A stretch of 64,000 nucleotides of DNA from Bacteroidota bacterium (GCA_023426145.1 JAFABG010000025.1:124001-188000), one strand, 5' to 3'. Shown: positions 45,361 to 55,256, counted from the stretch's first letter. Program-made: numbers and translations. The notes: generated from the sequence alone by a model not told the origin.

Positions 45361-45392
45361 TAAAAAAACGCCATTCTCGTAAGAATGGCGTT
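45361..45392 (-). terminator. Terminator of the suf cluster
   Basis: AACGCCATTCT (45367-45377) and AGAATGGCGTT (45382-45392) form a perfect 11-bp stem with a 4-base loop, followed on the minus strand by a T run. It is 9 bases past the sufS stop. Confidence 0.9.
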
Positions 45393-45400
45393 CATTATTA

Positions 45401-46612
45401 TTAGAACATTTGACTGACTCGTTCAATGCCTGCTATCAACGCATCGACTTCTGATTTCGTATTATACATAGCAAACGAAGCCCTGACCGTTCCCTCAATT
45501 CCTAGTCGCTGCATCAAGGGTTGGGCACAATGATGCCCTGTACGAACTGCAATCCCTAAGCGATCTAAGAGTGTGCCTAAATCAAAATGATGAATGTCTC
45601 CCACAAGGAATGAAATGACAGCTCCACGATGAGCAGCTTCACCAAAAATACGCATAGTAGGAATCTCCCTCAGTCTATTTAATGCGTATGTAGTTAGCTC
45701 ATGTTCATAAGCAGCGATTTGATCCAGCCCGATCTCATTAACATAGTCGAGTGCTTTCGCCAACCCTGTTGTACCGATATAATCTGGAGTACCAGCCTCA
45801 AATTTGAAAGGTAGTTCATTAAACGTGGTTTTCTCAAAAGAGACATGTTGAATCATTTCTCCTCCTCCTTGATAAGGTGGCAAACGATCTAACCATTCTT
45901 CTTTTCCATACAACACACCGACGCCTGTAGGGCCATATATCTTATGTGCAGAGAAAACCAAAAAATCAGCATCCAAATCCTGTACATCAACATGCATGTG
46001 AGGAATCGACTGAGCAGCATCTACCAAGAAAGGTACACCATGTGCATGGGCTGTAGCAATCATCTCCTTAACAGGATTGACCGTACCTAACACATTTGAA
46101 ACCTGAACAACGCTAACGATCTTTGTACGCGGTGAGAAAAGCTTTTCGTACTCTTCGAGGTCTAGCTCTCCTTTATCATTCATCGGAATGACTTTTATGC
46201 CAATACCTTTACGAGCAGCTAAAAGTTGCCAAGGAACAATGTTACTATGATGTTCCATCACAGAAACAATCACTTCATCGCCTTCCTCCATATACTCATC
46301 GCCAAAACTGGAAACAAGCAAATTTATGCTTTCCGTTGTACCTCGGGTAAAGATAATCTCATTTGTACTCCCGGCATTGATAAATTTCCGCACGGTCTCG
46401 CGAGAACCTTCGTGCAGTTCAGTTGCCTGCTGAGAAAGGTAATGGACTCCACGATGCACATTAGCGTTTACTGAATAATATTCATCTACAATAGAATCAA
46501 TCACTAGGCGCGGCTTTTGAGTGGTAGCACCATTATCTAAATAAACCAAAGGTTTACCGTAAACAGTACGGCTCAATATCGGAAAATCTTCACGTATCTT
46601 TTCTACATTCAT
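45401..46612 (-). CDS. sufS: Cysteine desulfurase SufS
   Basis: SufS is a PLP enzyme that takes sulfur from cysteine for Fe-S cluster assembly. The 403-residue protein has the class-V aminotransferase pattern: YLDNGATTQKP, NVHRGVHYLSQQAT, FTRGTTESINL, VMEHHSNIVPW, VDAAQSIPHM, the PLP-lysine site FVFSAHKIYGPTGVGVLYG-like block, and the sulfur-accepting cysteine in RTGHHCAQP. It is the last gene of sufB-sufC-sufD-sufS, starting 15 bases after sufD. I see no sufE or sufU nearby. Confidence 0.96.
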   Translation of the reverse strand: MNVEKIREDFPILSRTVYGKPLVYLDNGATTQKPRLVIDSIVDEYYSVNANVHRGVHYLSQQATELHEGSRETVRKFINAGSTNEIIFTRGTTESINLLVSSFGDEYMEEGDEVIVSVMEHHSNIVPWQLLAARKGIGIKVIPMNDKGELDLEEYEKLFSPRTKIVSVVQVSNVLGTVNPVKEMIATAHAHGVPFLVDAAQSIPHMHVDVQDLDADFLVFSAHKIYGPTGVGVLYGKEEWLDRLPPYQGGGEMIQHVSFEKTTFNELPFKFEAGTPDYIGTTGLAKALDYVNEIGLDQIAAYEHELTTYALNRLREIPTMRIFGEAAHRGAVISFLVGDIHHFDLGTLLDRLGIAVRTGHHCAQPLMQRLGIEGTVRASFAMYNTKSEVDALIAGIERVSQMF

Positions 46613-46627
46613 CGTATCAATGCTTAG

Positions 46628-47974
46628 TTATTTACAGATCGCACATCCATCACACTTATTCAATTCACCTCTGAATCGTTTCTCTACAAGTAAATGCAAA
46701 CGATCTTTCAAAGCATCTAAACGAATAGTATCTATAACTTCATTTACAAAAGCAAACATCAGAAGCAATCGTGCTTCTTTCTCTGCAATACCACGTGAAC
46801 GCATATAAAACAAAGCAGTCTCGTCCAACTGACCGACAGTGGCACCATGAGAGCACTTCACATCGTCAGCATAGATTTCGAGTTGAGGCTGCGTATACAT
46901 ACGTGCTTCGCGAGTAGCGCACAAGTTACGATTAGTTTGCTGAGAGCTTGTATGCTGCGCATCCGGTCGTACTAACACTAAACCAGAGAAAGCTCCAACC
47001 GACTGATCATCTAGTACATATTTAAATAATTCATTGCTGGTACAGTTAGGAACAGCATGATCGATAGAAGTATTATTATCTACATGCTGATTCTTATCTT
47101 CAATGGCCATACCACAAAGATTAATCTCGGCTCCTTCGCCAGCTAGAAGCACTTCTGTTGTATTACGCGTAGTGCCATTATGCAAAGTCATACCATTCAA
47201 AAGCACATTGCTATTGGCCTCTTGCTTTACATACAAATTGCTGATACGGACCGTGCTAGTATGAGTTTCTTCAAGTTCATACATATCGAAAACTGCATTC
47301 TCACCGGCAAATACCTCAACCACTTGCGTTGCCAAGAAGTTCACATTATCCATCGCATGATCACAAATCAACAAACGAGCTTGTGCACCATCCTCTAGAA
47401 TGATAAGAACACGGCGATTCACCATGAAATTAACATCTGCACGCAGAATATTAACCAACTGAATAGGCTTTTCTACCACTACATTCTTCGGAACATAAAA
47501 GACAACACCATCTTGAGCGAAAGCTGTATTGAAGGCGGTAATCGCATCTTTCGATGTATCAGCCAACTTCCCATAATACTTCTTTACTAACTCTGGATGC
47601 TCAGCAGCTACATCTTTCAAACTACCGAAGATGACACCTTCTGGCAAGTGCCCTTGAGGAAGCGCTTTATTAAAGAATGCATCATTTACCACAAAGTACA
47701 AAGCTGTACTCATGTTGGGCACATCACACTTAAACACTTCATACGGATTGACAGGAATCTCCAAGCGATTCAGATTCAAACCAAAGTCTGGTTCAAAATA
47801 TTTACTTATATCCGTATATTTATACTTCTCCATCTTACGGGTCGGAAAACCGAGGCGCTCAAAATCCGCAAAAGCAGCAGCACGAGGTGCATTGAGCACT
47901 TCAGAACTATGTTTGCAGATCATTGCTTCCGTTTGTGAGAAGAGTTCTATGTATTGTTGTTCTACATTCATCAT
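46628..47974 (-). CDS. sufD: Fe-S cluster assembly scaffold protein SufD
   Basis: SufD partners SufB and the ATPase SufC in the SufBCD scaffold. The 448-residue protein has the typical start with FPTRKMEKYKYTDI, a beta-helix core, and the C-terminal YADDVKCSHGATVGQLDETALFYMRSRGI with the conserved histidine. It ends in a short cysteine-rich tail CDGCAICK, which I do not recall as universal in SufD and which could bind metal. The start codon overlaps the sufC stop by one base (TAATG), indicating translational coupling. Confidence 0.95.
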   Translation of the reverse strand: MMNVEQQYIELFSQTEAMICKHSSEVLNAPRAAAFADFERLGFPTRKMEKYKYTDISKYFEPDFGLNLNRLEIPVNPYEVFKCDVPNMSTALYFVVNDAFFNKALPQGHLPEGVIFGSLKDVAAEHPELVKKYYGKLADTSKDAITAFNTAFAQDGVVFYVPKNVVVEKPIQLVNILRADVNFMVNRRVLIILEDGAQARLLICDHAMDNVNFLATQVVEVFAGENAVFDMYELEETHTSTVRISNLYVKQEANSNVLLNGMTLHNGTTRNTTEVLLAGEGAEINLCGMAIEDKNQHVDNNTSIDHAVPNCTSNELFKYVLDDQSVGAFSGLVLVRPDAQHTSSQQTNRNLCATREARMYTQPQLEIYADDVKCSHGATVGQLDETALFYMRSRGIAEKEARLLLMFAFVNEVIDTIRLDALKDRLHLLVEKRFRGELNKCDGCAICK

Positions 47975-48726
47975 TATTCTCCTAGTTCTTTCTTAATCCA
48001 GTCGTACCCTTTTTCTTCAAGTTCCAAAGCAAGTTCCGGTCCAGCAGTCTTCACAATACGACCTTTATAAAGCACATGTACGATATCCGGTTTGATGTAG
48101 TCGAGCAAACGCTGATAGTGAGTTATGACAATTGTACTTTTATCTGGTGTCTTCAATTTATTGACTCCTTCGGCCACAATGCGAAGAGCATCGATATCCA
48201 AACCTGAGTCTGTTTCATCAAGAATACTCAAGCAAGGCTCCAACATAGCCATCTGGAAGATTTCATTTCTCTTCTTCTCACCACCTGAGAAGCCTTCATT
48301 TACAGAGCGATTAGCAAGCTTATTATCTAGTTCAACCACTTCACGCTTCTCACGCATCAGTTTAAGAAACTCACTAGCGGTCAAAGCTGGCAAACCTTTA
48401 TATTTACGTTGTTCATTCACAGCAGCGCGCATAAAGTTAACCATGCTCACTCCCGGAATTTCTACAGGATATTGAAAACTAAGAAAAATTCCTTCATGAC
48501 TACGATCTTCGGGACTCAACTCCAACAGATTCTTTTCATAGAACGTTACTGAACCCTTCGTCACTTCAAAGGCTGGATTCCCTACAAGGACTGAAGAAAG
48601 GGTACTTTTACCAGAACCGTTAGGTCCCATTATTGCATGTATCTCTCCTGGTTTCACCGTTAGGTTAATACCTTTCAATATCTCTTTGCCATTAATGCTG
48701 GCGTGCAGGTCTTTTATCTCTAACAT
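47974..48726 (-). CDS. sufC: Fe-S cluster assembly ATPase SufC
   Basis: SufC is an ABC-type ATPase that drives conformational change in SufBCD. From the ATG at 48726 it has 250 residues. Motifs are the Walker A GPNGSGKST, the Q-loop region FLSFQYPVEIPG, the ABC signature FSGGEKKRNE, Walker B CLSILDETDSGLD and the H-loop TIVITHYQRLL. An earlier GTG at 48732 adds only two residues and is less likely. Order and spacing match a normal sufBCDS cluster. Confidence 0.96.
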   Translation of the reverse strand: MLEIKDLHASINGKEILKGINLTVKPGEIHAIMGPNGSGKSTLSSVLVGNPAFEVTKGSVTFYEKNLLELSPEDRSHEGIFLSFQYPVEIPGVSMVNFMRAAVNEQRKYKGLPALTASEFLKLMREKREVVELDNKLANRSVNEGFSGGEKKRNEIFQMAMLEPCLSILDETDSGLDIDALRIVAEGVNKLKTPDKSTIVITHYQRLLDYIKPDIVHVLYKGRIVKTAGPELALELEEKGYDWIKKELGE

Positions 48727-48741
48727 AATCACTTTTATTTT

Positions 48742-50196
48742 TTATCCCACGCTTCCTTCCAATGAGATGGTAAGCAACTTTTGTGCTTCAACCGCAAACT
48801 CCATCGGAAGTTTATTTAATACTTCTTTCGCATATCCATTCACAATCAATCCGATAGCATCCTCTGTAGAAATTCCACGCTGGTTGCAATAGAAGATCTG
48901 ATCTTCACTAATTTTGCTGGTTGTAGCTTCATGCTCTACTACGGCCGTTTCATTACGAATATCCATATACGGGAATGTATGAGCACCACACTTATCGCCT
49001 AGCAATAAAGAATCGCATTGACTATAATTACGAGCATTGTCTGCTTTTTCAGCCACTCGAACCAGTCCACGATATGAATTCTCACTGTGTCCAGCCGATA
49101 TACCTTTACTAACAATTGTACTACGTGTGTTCTTACCAAGATGAATCATCTTAGTTCCAGTGTCGGCCTGCTGATAATTATTTGTCACAGCTACAGAGTA
49201 AAACTCTGCTGTTGAATTATCTCCAGTTAATATGCAAGAAGGATACTTCCAAGTAATAGCCGAACCAGTTTCAACCTGTGTCCACGACAATTTACTATCT
49301 ACTCCTTTACAGTTTCCTCTCTTAGTCACAAAGTTATAAACACCACCTCTTCCTTCTGCATCCCCAGGATACCAGTTCTGAACTGTGCTATATTTTACTT
49401 CAGCACGATCATGTACAACGATTTCGACGATAGCTGCATGCAACTGATTTTCATCACGCATTGGAGCTGTACATCCTTCCAAATAAGAGACATACGAATC
49501 ATCATCTGCCACAATCAATGTTCTTTCAAATTGACCGGTATTACGAGCATTTATACGGAAATAGGTAGAAAGTTCCATCGGACAACGAACTCCTTTAGGA
49601 ATGTAGACAAAAGAACCGTCAGAGAACACTGCTGAATTCAAGGCGGCAAAGAAATTATCACGATACCCCACTACAGAGCCCATATACTTCTTCACTAAAT
49701 CAGGGTGCTCTCTTACTGCTTCACTAAAAGAGCAGAAAATAATGCCCTTCTCCATCAAAGTTTCCTTGAAGGTGGTCTTCACTGACACAGAGTCCATCAC
49801 TGCATCAACAGCCATTCCGCTTAAGGCCATTTGCTCTTCCAACGGAATACCCAGTTTATTGAATGTTTTGATAAGTTCCGGATCGACTTCGTCCATGCTT
49901 TTAGGACCTTCTTTCTTCTTTGTCGGATCGGCGTAGTAGGAAATAGCCTGATAATCAATCTCAGGGATACGGAGATGTGCCCATGTAGGCATCTCAAGTG
50001 TTAACCAATGACGATAAGCTTTTAGCCGGAATTCTAGCAACCATTCCGGTTCTTCTTTCTTAGATGAGATCAAACGAATCACATCTTCATTGAGCCCACG
50101 CTCAATAACGTCAGTGTGTACTTCCGTAGTGAAGCCATATTTATACTTCTCCTGCGTTAGTTCCTTAACGAATTTATTGGGTTCTTCTTGTTGCAT
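48742..50196 (-). CDS. sufB: Fe-S cluster assembly scaffold protein SufB
   Basis: SufB carries the nascent Fe-S cluster in the SufBCD complex. The 484-residue protein shows family blocks YADPTKKKEG, FSEAVREHPDLVKKYMGSVVG, VFSDGSFVYIPKGVRCPMELSTYFRIN, LEGCTAPMRDENQLHAAIVEI and the C-terminal VEHEATTSKISEDQIFYCNQRGIS. Its start overlaps the end of the CvpA-family gene by 23 bases, so it is co-transcribed with the upstream genes. Confidence 0.96.
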   Translation of the reverse strand: MQQEEPNKFVKELTQEKYKYGFTTEVHTDVIERGLNEDVIRLISSKKEEPEWLLEFRLKAYRHWLTLEMPTWAHLRIPEIDYQAISYYADPTKKKEGPKSMDEVDPELIKTFNKLGIPLEEQMALSGMAVDAVMDSVSVKTTFKETLMEKGIIFCSFSEAVREHPDLVKKYMGSVVGYRDNFFAALNSAVFSDGSFVYIPKGVRCPMELSTYFRINARNTGQFERTLIVADDDSYVSYLEGCTAPMRDENQLHAAIVEIVVHDRAEVKYSTVQNWYPGDAEGRGGVYNFVTKRGNCKGVDSKLSWTQVETGSAITWKYPSCILTGDNSTAEFYSVAVTNNYQQADTGTKMIHLGKNTRSTIVSKGISAGHSENSYRGLVRVAEKADNARNYSQCDSLLLGDKCGAHTFPYMDIRNETAVVEHEATTSKISEDQIFYCNQRGISTEDAIGLIVNGYAKEVLNKLPMEFAVEAQKLLTISLEGSVG

Positions 50197-50704
50197 CTTT
50201 ATTTTCTAATATATATTGTTGCGTTATGTTTTTAGCTGTAGGGAAAAAGATTTGAGCCATTTTCCCCATAGGATAATATAACAATGATTCACTCTTTTTT
50301 GTTGCACTTATTAACTTATTATCGCTATCTACATACTCTATCACGCAGATTGCAAGACTAATTAACAGCATAAATTTAAGTGCTCCCAACCCACTTCCAA
50401 GCCAACGATTCAACCATCCCAGAGAAATAGCCTCTAAGGCTTTAGTCAACAACGAAGCTACTATCGTAAATATCAGTGGGACAGCAATCCAAATAATAAT
50501 AAAAGCCAAAACTTGCGCCACCGTCATTGAGTCCGTCACCGTCGGGCAGAGTTTATCCGCCAACGTAGTATAGAGTGCTCTAGCAGCCAGAAGCCCTACT
50601 ACTAATCCCAAAATAGAAGCCAACTGTCGAATAAACCCTTTCATGAAGCCTATCACAACACCAGCACCTATCAATATAAGAATTATCAGATCAATCGTTG
50701 TCAT
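50174..50704 (-). CDS. CvpA-family inner-membrane protein
   Basis: From the ATG at 50704 the protein has 176 residues and four hydrophobic helices in the CvpA pattern: TIDLIILILIGAGVVIGFMKGFIRQLASILGLVVG, a conserved polar segment, then QVLAFIIIWIAVPLIFTIVASLLTK and LGSGLGALKFMLLISLAICV. CvpA is linked to colicin V production and envelope robustness, with no settled mechanism. A start at 50758 would read through the heptad repeats and is rejected. The 3' end overlaps sufB. Confidence 0.85.
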   Translation of the reverse strand: MTTIDLIILILIGAGVVIGFMKGFIRQLASILGLVVGLLAARALYTTLADKLCPTVTDSMTVAQVLAFIIIWIAVPLIFTIVASLLTKALEAISLGWLNRWLGSGLGALKFMLLISLAICVIEYVDSDNKLISATKKSESLLYYPMGKMAQIFFPTAKNITQQYILENKDATRRTQ

Positions 50705-50712
50705 AATATAAA

Positions 50713-50832
50713 AATTGACAATTGACGATTGACAGCTGACAATAAAAATCGTCATCAAGCATCAATCATCAATTGTCAGTTCCTAAGTTTCTAAACCAAC
50801 TGCCAATTGTCAACTGTCAACTGTCAATTGCC
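50713..50832. repeat. Inverted arrays of a 7-base repeat between infB and cvpA
   Basis: Tandem heptads AATTGAC, AATTGAC, GATTGAC and AGCTGAC (50713-50740) face oppositely oriented copies such as GTCAACT, GTCAACT and GTCAATT (50809-50829), with further degenerate copies at 50761-50781. On the minus strand the two arms form a long stem with G-U pairs, followed by a short T run just before cvpA. Similar short AATTGAC repeats are familiar from Bacteroidota intergenic DNA. Confidence 0.75.
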
Positions 50833-50837
50833 TTTTA

Positions 50838-53800
50838 TTATAAAGTCTGTTTCACTTCAATTTCTTCGAAGGTTTCAATCATATCACCGATCTTCATATC
50901 ATTGCAGTTTACTAAGCTGATACCACATTCAAAGTTAGTACCCACTTCTTTCACATCATCTTTGAATCGTTTCAAAGCATTGATATTTCCAGTGAAAATA
51001 ACGATACCATCGCGAATAAGACGAGCTTTATCATTACGTTTCACTTTACCAGTCTTAACCATTGCACCAGCAACTAGACCTACCTTAGTGATATTAAATA
51101 CTTCGCGAATTTCGATTGTAGCAGTGATCTGCTCTTTCAGTTCAGGTGCCAACATACCTTCCATAGCAGCCTTCACTTCTTCAATAGCATCATAGATCAC
51201 AGAGTACTTACGAATATCAACACCTTCCTGCTCAGCAAGTTTAGCCGCAGCACCCGATGGACGTACTTGGAATCCTACGATAATTGCATCTGAAGCAGCA
51301 GCAAGAGAAACATCCGATTCGGATATAGCTCCCACGCCCTTATGGATCACATTCACCTGAATTTGTTCAGTTGAAAGTTTGATTAATGAATCGCTCAAGG
51401 CTTCAACAGAACCATCCACGTCACCTTTAACAATAACATTTAACTCTTGGAAGTTACCCAACGCAATACGACGTCCTAACTCATCCAATGTCAAAATCTT
51501 CTGAGTACGTAACCCTTGCTCACGAGCCAATTGTTCACGTTTATTTGTAATTTCACGAGCTTCTTGATCGCTTTCTACAACGTGGAATATATCACCAGCA
51601 GCAGGTGCGCCGTTCAAACCCAAAATCAATGCAGGTTCAGAAGGTCTTGATTCTTTAATTCGCTGATTACGTTCATTGAACATAGCCTTCACACGACCAT
51701 AGCTTGTTCCAGCAAGAACAATATCTCCTACTTTCAAAGTTCCGTTTGAAACCAATACTGTTGCTACATAACCACGGCCTTTATCCAAAGAAGATTCAAT
51801 AATTGAACCCGTAGCATTACGATTAGGATTAGCTTTCAAATCAAGCATCTCAGCTTCAAGCAAAACTTTTTCCATCAACTCATCTACTCCAAGTCCTTTC
51901 TTAGCAGAAATATCTTGTGACTGATATTTACCACCCCATTCTTCCACCAGATAATTCATCGCAGCTAATTCTTCTTTAATCTTATCTGGGTTAGCTGTAG
52001 GCTTATCCACCTTATTGATTGCAAAAACAATAGGTACGCCAGCAGCCATAGCATGGTTAATTGCTTCCTTCGTCTGCGGCATCACATTGTCGTCAGCTGC
52101 TACAATAATAATAGCTATATCTGTTACTTTCGCACCACGTGCACGCATAGCAGTAAATGCCTCATGTCCAGGAGTATCAAGGAAAGTTATGCGACGTCCA
52201 TCTTCTAATTGAACATTGTATGCACCAATATGCTGAGTAATTCCTCCTGCTTCACCGGCAATAACATTAGCTTTACGAATGTAGTCAAGCAACGAAGTCT
52301 TACCATGGTCAACATGTCCCATTACTGTTACGATCGGTGCTCTAGGTTTCAAGTCCTCAGGTGCATCTTCTTCTTCAACAATCGCCTGAGCTACTTCTGC
52401 ACTAACATATTCAGTTTTAAAGCCAAATTCTTCAGCAACTAAATTAATTGTTTCTGCATCCAAACGCTGGTTAATAGAAACCATTATACCAATACTCATA
52501 CAAGTGGCAATAACCTGATTAACAGTAACGTCCATCATCGTTGCCAACTCGTTAGCAGTAACAAATTCTGTAAGTTTCAGTACTTTGCTTTCTGCCATTT
52601 CTTGATCTTCCAATTCCTGCATTCGGTTGGAAGCCATTTCACGTTTTTCTTTTCGGTATTTTGAAGTTTTGTTCTTACCTTTCGTTGTCAGACGTGCCAG
52701 CGTTTCTTTAACCTGCTTTGCTACATCTTCTTCACTAACCTCCTGCTTAATAACCGGCTTTTTAAAGCGATCTTTATTATTGTTCTTTCGATTATTATTT
52801 CCATTATTTCCACCTTGAGGATGATTTCCTCCCCCTTTACCTGTTTGCGTATTAGGTTTTGGTGCAGCAAAATTAGAGGTTGCTACATTGTTTACATCAA
52901 CCTTTTCTTTATTAATCCGGTTACGTTTTTTCTTAAAGGCTTCAGCATTATTGTCCTTCGCTCCAGATTTAACTGGCTTATTATCGTCTTTACGAATTTC
53001 TTTGATGATAGCTTCCTTCATCAATTTCTTCTGGTCCTGACGAACTTTGTCTTTTTCTTCCCGTTCCCGGCGTTTTTCCTCTTTCGACTTTTTCTTTGGC
53101 CGTGTGGACTGATTCAATGCGGCCAAATCAATCTGTCCGATAACATTGATCTTCGCACCCAGTTCCGGTTGTCGAATTTTAAACACTTCATCATCTTTGG
53201 AAGCCTTATCTTCAGGCTTTTCCTGTTCTACTGGGGCTACTTCTGCCATTTTTTCTTCTTTACTAATCTCCGCCTTTTTAGGTGCAGTTTCTACAACCTT
53301 AGGCACTTCATTTCTCACTTCTTCTACAACAACGTTTACAACTTCAACCGGTTTTTCTTCCACAATAGGATCCGGTATAGTTATCGGCTTTTCAATTGAT
53401 ATTGGCGCTGGCTGGCTTGTAGGAATAACCTCTTCTACTTTCTCCTCCTTCTTTTCCACCTTTTGTTCAACAACAGGCTCTTCAACAACTGGTTTTTCCA
53501 AACTAACAGGCTCCTCTTCTTTCTCCAATACCTTTTCAACTTTCTCCGGTTTTCGACCATTGAATTTATCTAAATCGATTTTTCCGACAGGTTTAAACTT
53601 AGGACGTGCATCCTCTGGTACGACTGTTTTGATCACATCATCAGCCTTCGGTTTCTCTTCCTTCTTTTCGAAGCCTTCTATTGAAACCGATGCTTTGTTA
53701 CGATCCTTATTTTGACGTTCCTGAATGAAACGCTCCGATTCAAGTCTAAGGTTCTTATCTGTACTAAACTCTTTTACGAGCATAGCATACTGCTCCTCAC

Positions 53801-53915
53801 TAATTTTAGTATTAGGATTAGCCTCAACGGTATACCCTTTCTTTTGTAGAAATTCAACTACCGTCGTTATTCCCACATTCAAATCTCTTGTAACTTTGTT
53901 TAACCTTATCGTCAT
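50838..53915 (-). CDS. infB: Translation initiation factor IF-2
   Basis: IF-2 is the GTPase that brings initiator tRNA to the ribosome. The 1025-residue protein has an IF2N domain at the N terminus (TRDLNVGITTVVEFLQKKGYTVEANPN), then a long low-complexity Glu/Lys/Val linker (about 80-420) usual in this phylum, and a second IF2N-like segment (TEFVTANELATMMDVTVNQVI). The G domain has VTVMGHVDHGKTSLLD, FLDTPGHEAFTAMRARGA and AINKVDK, followed by domains II-IV. It sits between nusA and cvpA in a leftward cluster. Open frames on the opposite strand (52815-53715) mirror the linker and are not genes. Confidence 0.97.
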   Translation of the reverse strand: MTIRLNKVTRDLNVGITTVVEFLQKKGYTVEANPNTKISEEQYAMLVKEFSTDKNLRLESERFIQERQNKDRNKASVSIEGFEKKEEKPKADDVIKTVVPEDARPKFKPVGKIDLDKFNGRKPEKVEKVLEKEEEPVSLEKPVVEEPVVEQKVEKKEEKVEEVIPTSQPAPISIEKPITIPDPIVEEKPVEVVNVVVEEVRNEVPKVVETAPKKAEISKEEKMAEVAPVEQEKPEDKASKDDEVFKIRQPELGAKINVIGQIDLAALNQSTRPKKKSKEEKRREREEKDKVRQDQKKLMKEAIIKEIRKDDNKPVKSGAKDNNAEAFKKKRNRINKEKVDVNNVATSNFAAPKPNTQTGKGGGNHPQGGNNGNNNRKNNNKDRFKKPVIKQEVSEEDVAKQVKETLARLTTKGKNKTSKYRKEKREMASNRMQELEDQEMAESKVLKLTEFVTANELATMMDVTVNQVIATCMSIGIMVSINQRLDAETINLVAEEFGFKTEYVSAEVAQAIVEEEDAPEDLKPRAPIVTVMGHVDHGKTSLLDYIRKANVIAGEAGGITQHIGAYNVQLEDGRRITFLDTPGHEAFTAMRARGAKVTDIAIIIVAADDNVMPQTKEAINHAMAAGVPIVFAINKVDKPTANPDKIKEELAAMNYLVEEWGGKYQSQDISAKKGLGVDELMEKVLLEAEMLDLKANPNRNATGSIIESSLDKGRGYVATVLVSNGTLKVGDIVLAGTSYGRVKAMFNERNQRIKESRPSEPALILGLNGAPAAGDIFHVVESDQEAREITNKREQLAREQGLRTQKILTLDELGRRIALGNFQELNVIVKGDVDGSVEALSDSLIKLSTEQIQVNVIHKGVGAISESDVSLAAASDAIIVGFQVRPSGAAAKLAEQEGVDIRKYSVIYDAIEEVKAAMEGMLAPELKEQITATIEIREVFNITKVGLVAGAMVKTGKVKRNDKARLIRDGIVIFTGNINALKRFKDDVKEVGTNFECGISLVNCNDMKIGDMIETFEEIEVKQTL

Positions 53916-53967
53916 ATTTAAAATTTAATGAATAAATGGAGCGAAGAAAAATCAATCGTAACCCATA

Positions 53968-55254
53968 CTACTCTTGTTCAGGTTCAGACACGGGTTCCTC
54001 TTCTTCAAACTCCGATTTCAAAATACGTATTACCTCGTCCACCGTTTCTACTTCCAAATCCGTCTTTTCAATCAACATTTCACGAGGTGCATTCAGTACA
54101 GCCTTCGCTGTATCAATACCAATAGCTTTTATCGAATCGATAACCCATCCATCAATTTCATCTCTAAACTCATCTAGATAGATATCTTCATCAGCTACAC
54201 TCTCATCCAATTCACGGAAAACGTCAATGGTGTACTCAGTCAACATACTGGCTAATTTGATATTCAAACCGCCTTTACCTATAGCTAGCGAAACTTCTTC
54301 CGGTTTAAGGAAAACTTCTGCTTTCTTCTCTTCCTCATTCAAACGAATAGAAGAAATTTTGGCCGGACTTAAAGCACGCTGAATAAACAATGAAGTATTC
54401 GAAGTATAATTAATTACATCAATGTTTTCATTGCGAAGTTCACGCACAATCCCATGAATACGACTCCCTTTAACACCAACACAAGCACCTACAGGATCAA
54501 TTCTATCATCGTAAGATTCAACAGCAATCTTGGCGCGTTCTCCAGGGATACGTGCGATTCTCTTTATGGTAATCAACCCATCGTTAATTTCTGGTACTTC
54601 CATTTCAAACAAACGTTGCAGGAAAACCGGTGATGTACGAGATAAAATAATCTTCGGATTATTGTTTTTATTATCCACACGAGCAACCACAGCACGAGCC
54701 GTTTCACCTTTACGGTAAAAATCACTTGGGATTTGTTCTGTTTTGGGTAACAAAAGTTCGTTTCCTTCATCATCAAGAAGCAACATCTCTTTTTTCCAGA
54801 TCTGATAGACTTCAGCGTTGATGATAGAACCCACTTTATCAATATATTTATTATAAATACTATCCTTTTCAAGCTCAAGAATCTTAGAAGCAAGCGTTTG
54901 ACGAAGATTCAAAATGGCACGACGCCCAAATTTAGCAAAGATAACTTCGTCAGTCACCTCTTCACCCTCTTCGTAAGAAGAGTCAATTTTCTGTGCTTCA
55001 GAAAGAGAAATCTGCATATTAGGATTAGTCAAATCTTCATCTGCCACAACTTCACGATTACGCCAGATCTCAAAATCCCCTTTATCGGGATTCACGATCA
55101 CATCGTAATTTTCATCGGTGCCAAACATTTTCGCGATTACACTACGAAACGACTCTTCAAGTACGCTAACCATGGTCGTTCTATCGATATTCTTCAGTTC
55201 CTTAAATTCCGAAAATGTATCAATCAAGCTGATTGTTTCTTCTTTTTTGGCCAT
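53968..55254 (-). CDS. nusA: Transcription termination/antitermination factor NusA
   Basis: NusA binds RNA polymerase and modulates pausing, termination and antitermination. The 428-residue protein has the N-terminal polymerase-binding domain (LEESFRSVIAKMFG), S1 domain, and two KH domains (GERAKIAVESYDDRIDPVGACVGVKGSRI and VSLAIGKGGLNIKLAS). It ends in an acidic tail EEEEPVSEPEQE and lacks the extra C-terminal repeats of enterobacterial NusA. It begins 2 bases after the rimP stop, and its own operon leader has a terminator-like hairpin that NusA could influence. Confidence 0.97.
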   Translation of the reverse strand: MAKKEETISLIDTFSEFKELKNIDRTTMVSVLEESFRSVIAKMFGTDENYDVIVNPDKGDFEIWRNREVVADEDLTNPNMQISLSEAQKIDSSYEEGEEVTDEVIFAKFGRRAILNLRQTLASKILELEKDSIYNKYIDKVGSIINAEVYQIWKKEMLLLDDEGNELLLPKTEQIPSDFYRKGETARAVVARVDNKNNNPKIILSRTSPVFLQRLFEMEVPEINDGLITIKRIARIPGERAKIAVESYDDRIDPVGACVGVKGSRIHGIVRELRNENIDVINYTSNTSLFIQRALSPAKISSIRLNEEEKKAEVFLKPEEVSLAIGKGGLNIKLASMLTEYTIDVFRELDESVADEDIYLDEFRDEIDGWVIDSIKAIGIDTAKAVLNAPREMLIEKTDLEVETVDEVIRILKSEFEEEEPVSEPEQE

Positions 55255-55256
55255 AA

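Larger units (their letters stand above)
45099..45400. other. Intergenic region with an unassigned leftward terminator
   Basis: Between ybjQ and sufS lie the sufS terminator (45361-45392), a second leftward hairpin-T-run (45174-45214) and a weak ybjQ -7 box (45162-45169). The roughly 145 bases between the two terminators contain no protein gene. A small RNA or read-through protection are possible explanations. Confidence 0.55.

Noticed and set aside
50705..50758. Extended start of the CvpA-family gene
   Set aside because: The extension translates the heptad repeats. The ATG at 50704 gives the normal family N terminus.
50713..50832. A CRISPR-like array
   Set aside because: The units are 7 bases with no spacers, and no cas genes are present.
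52815..53715. Long plus-strand frames opposite infB
   Set aside because: They arise from the low-complexity Glu/Lys/Val linker codons read in reverse and have no protein-like features.
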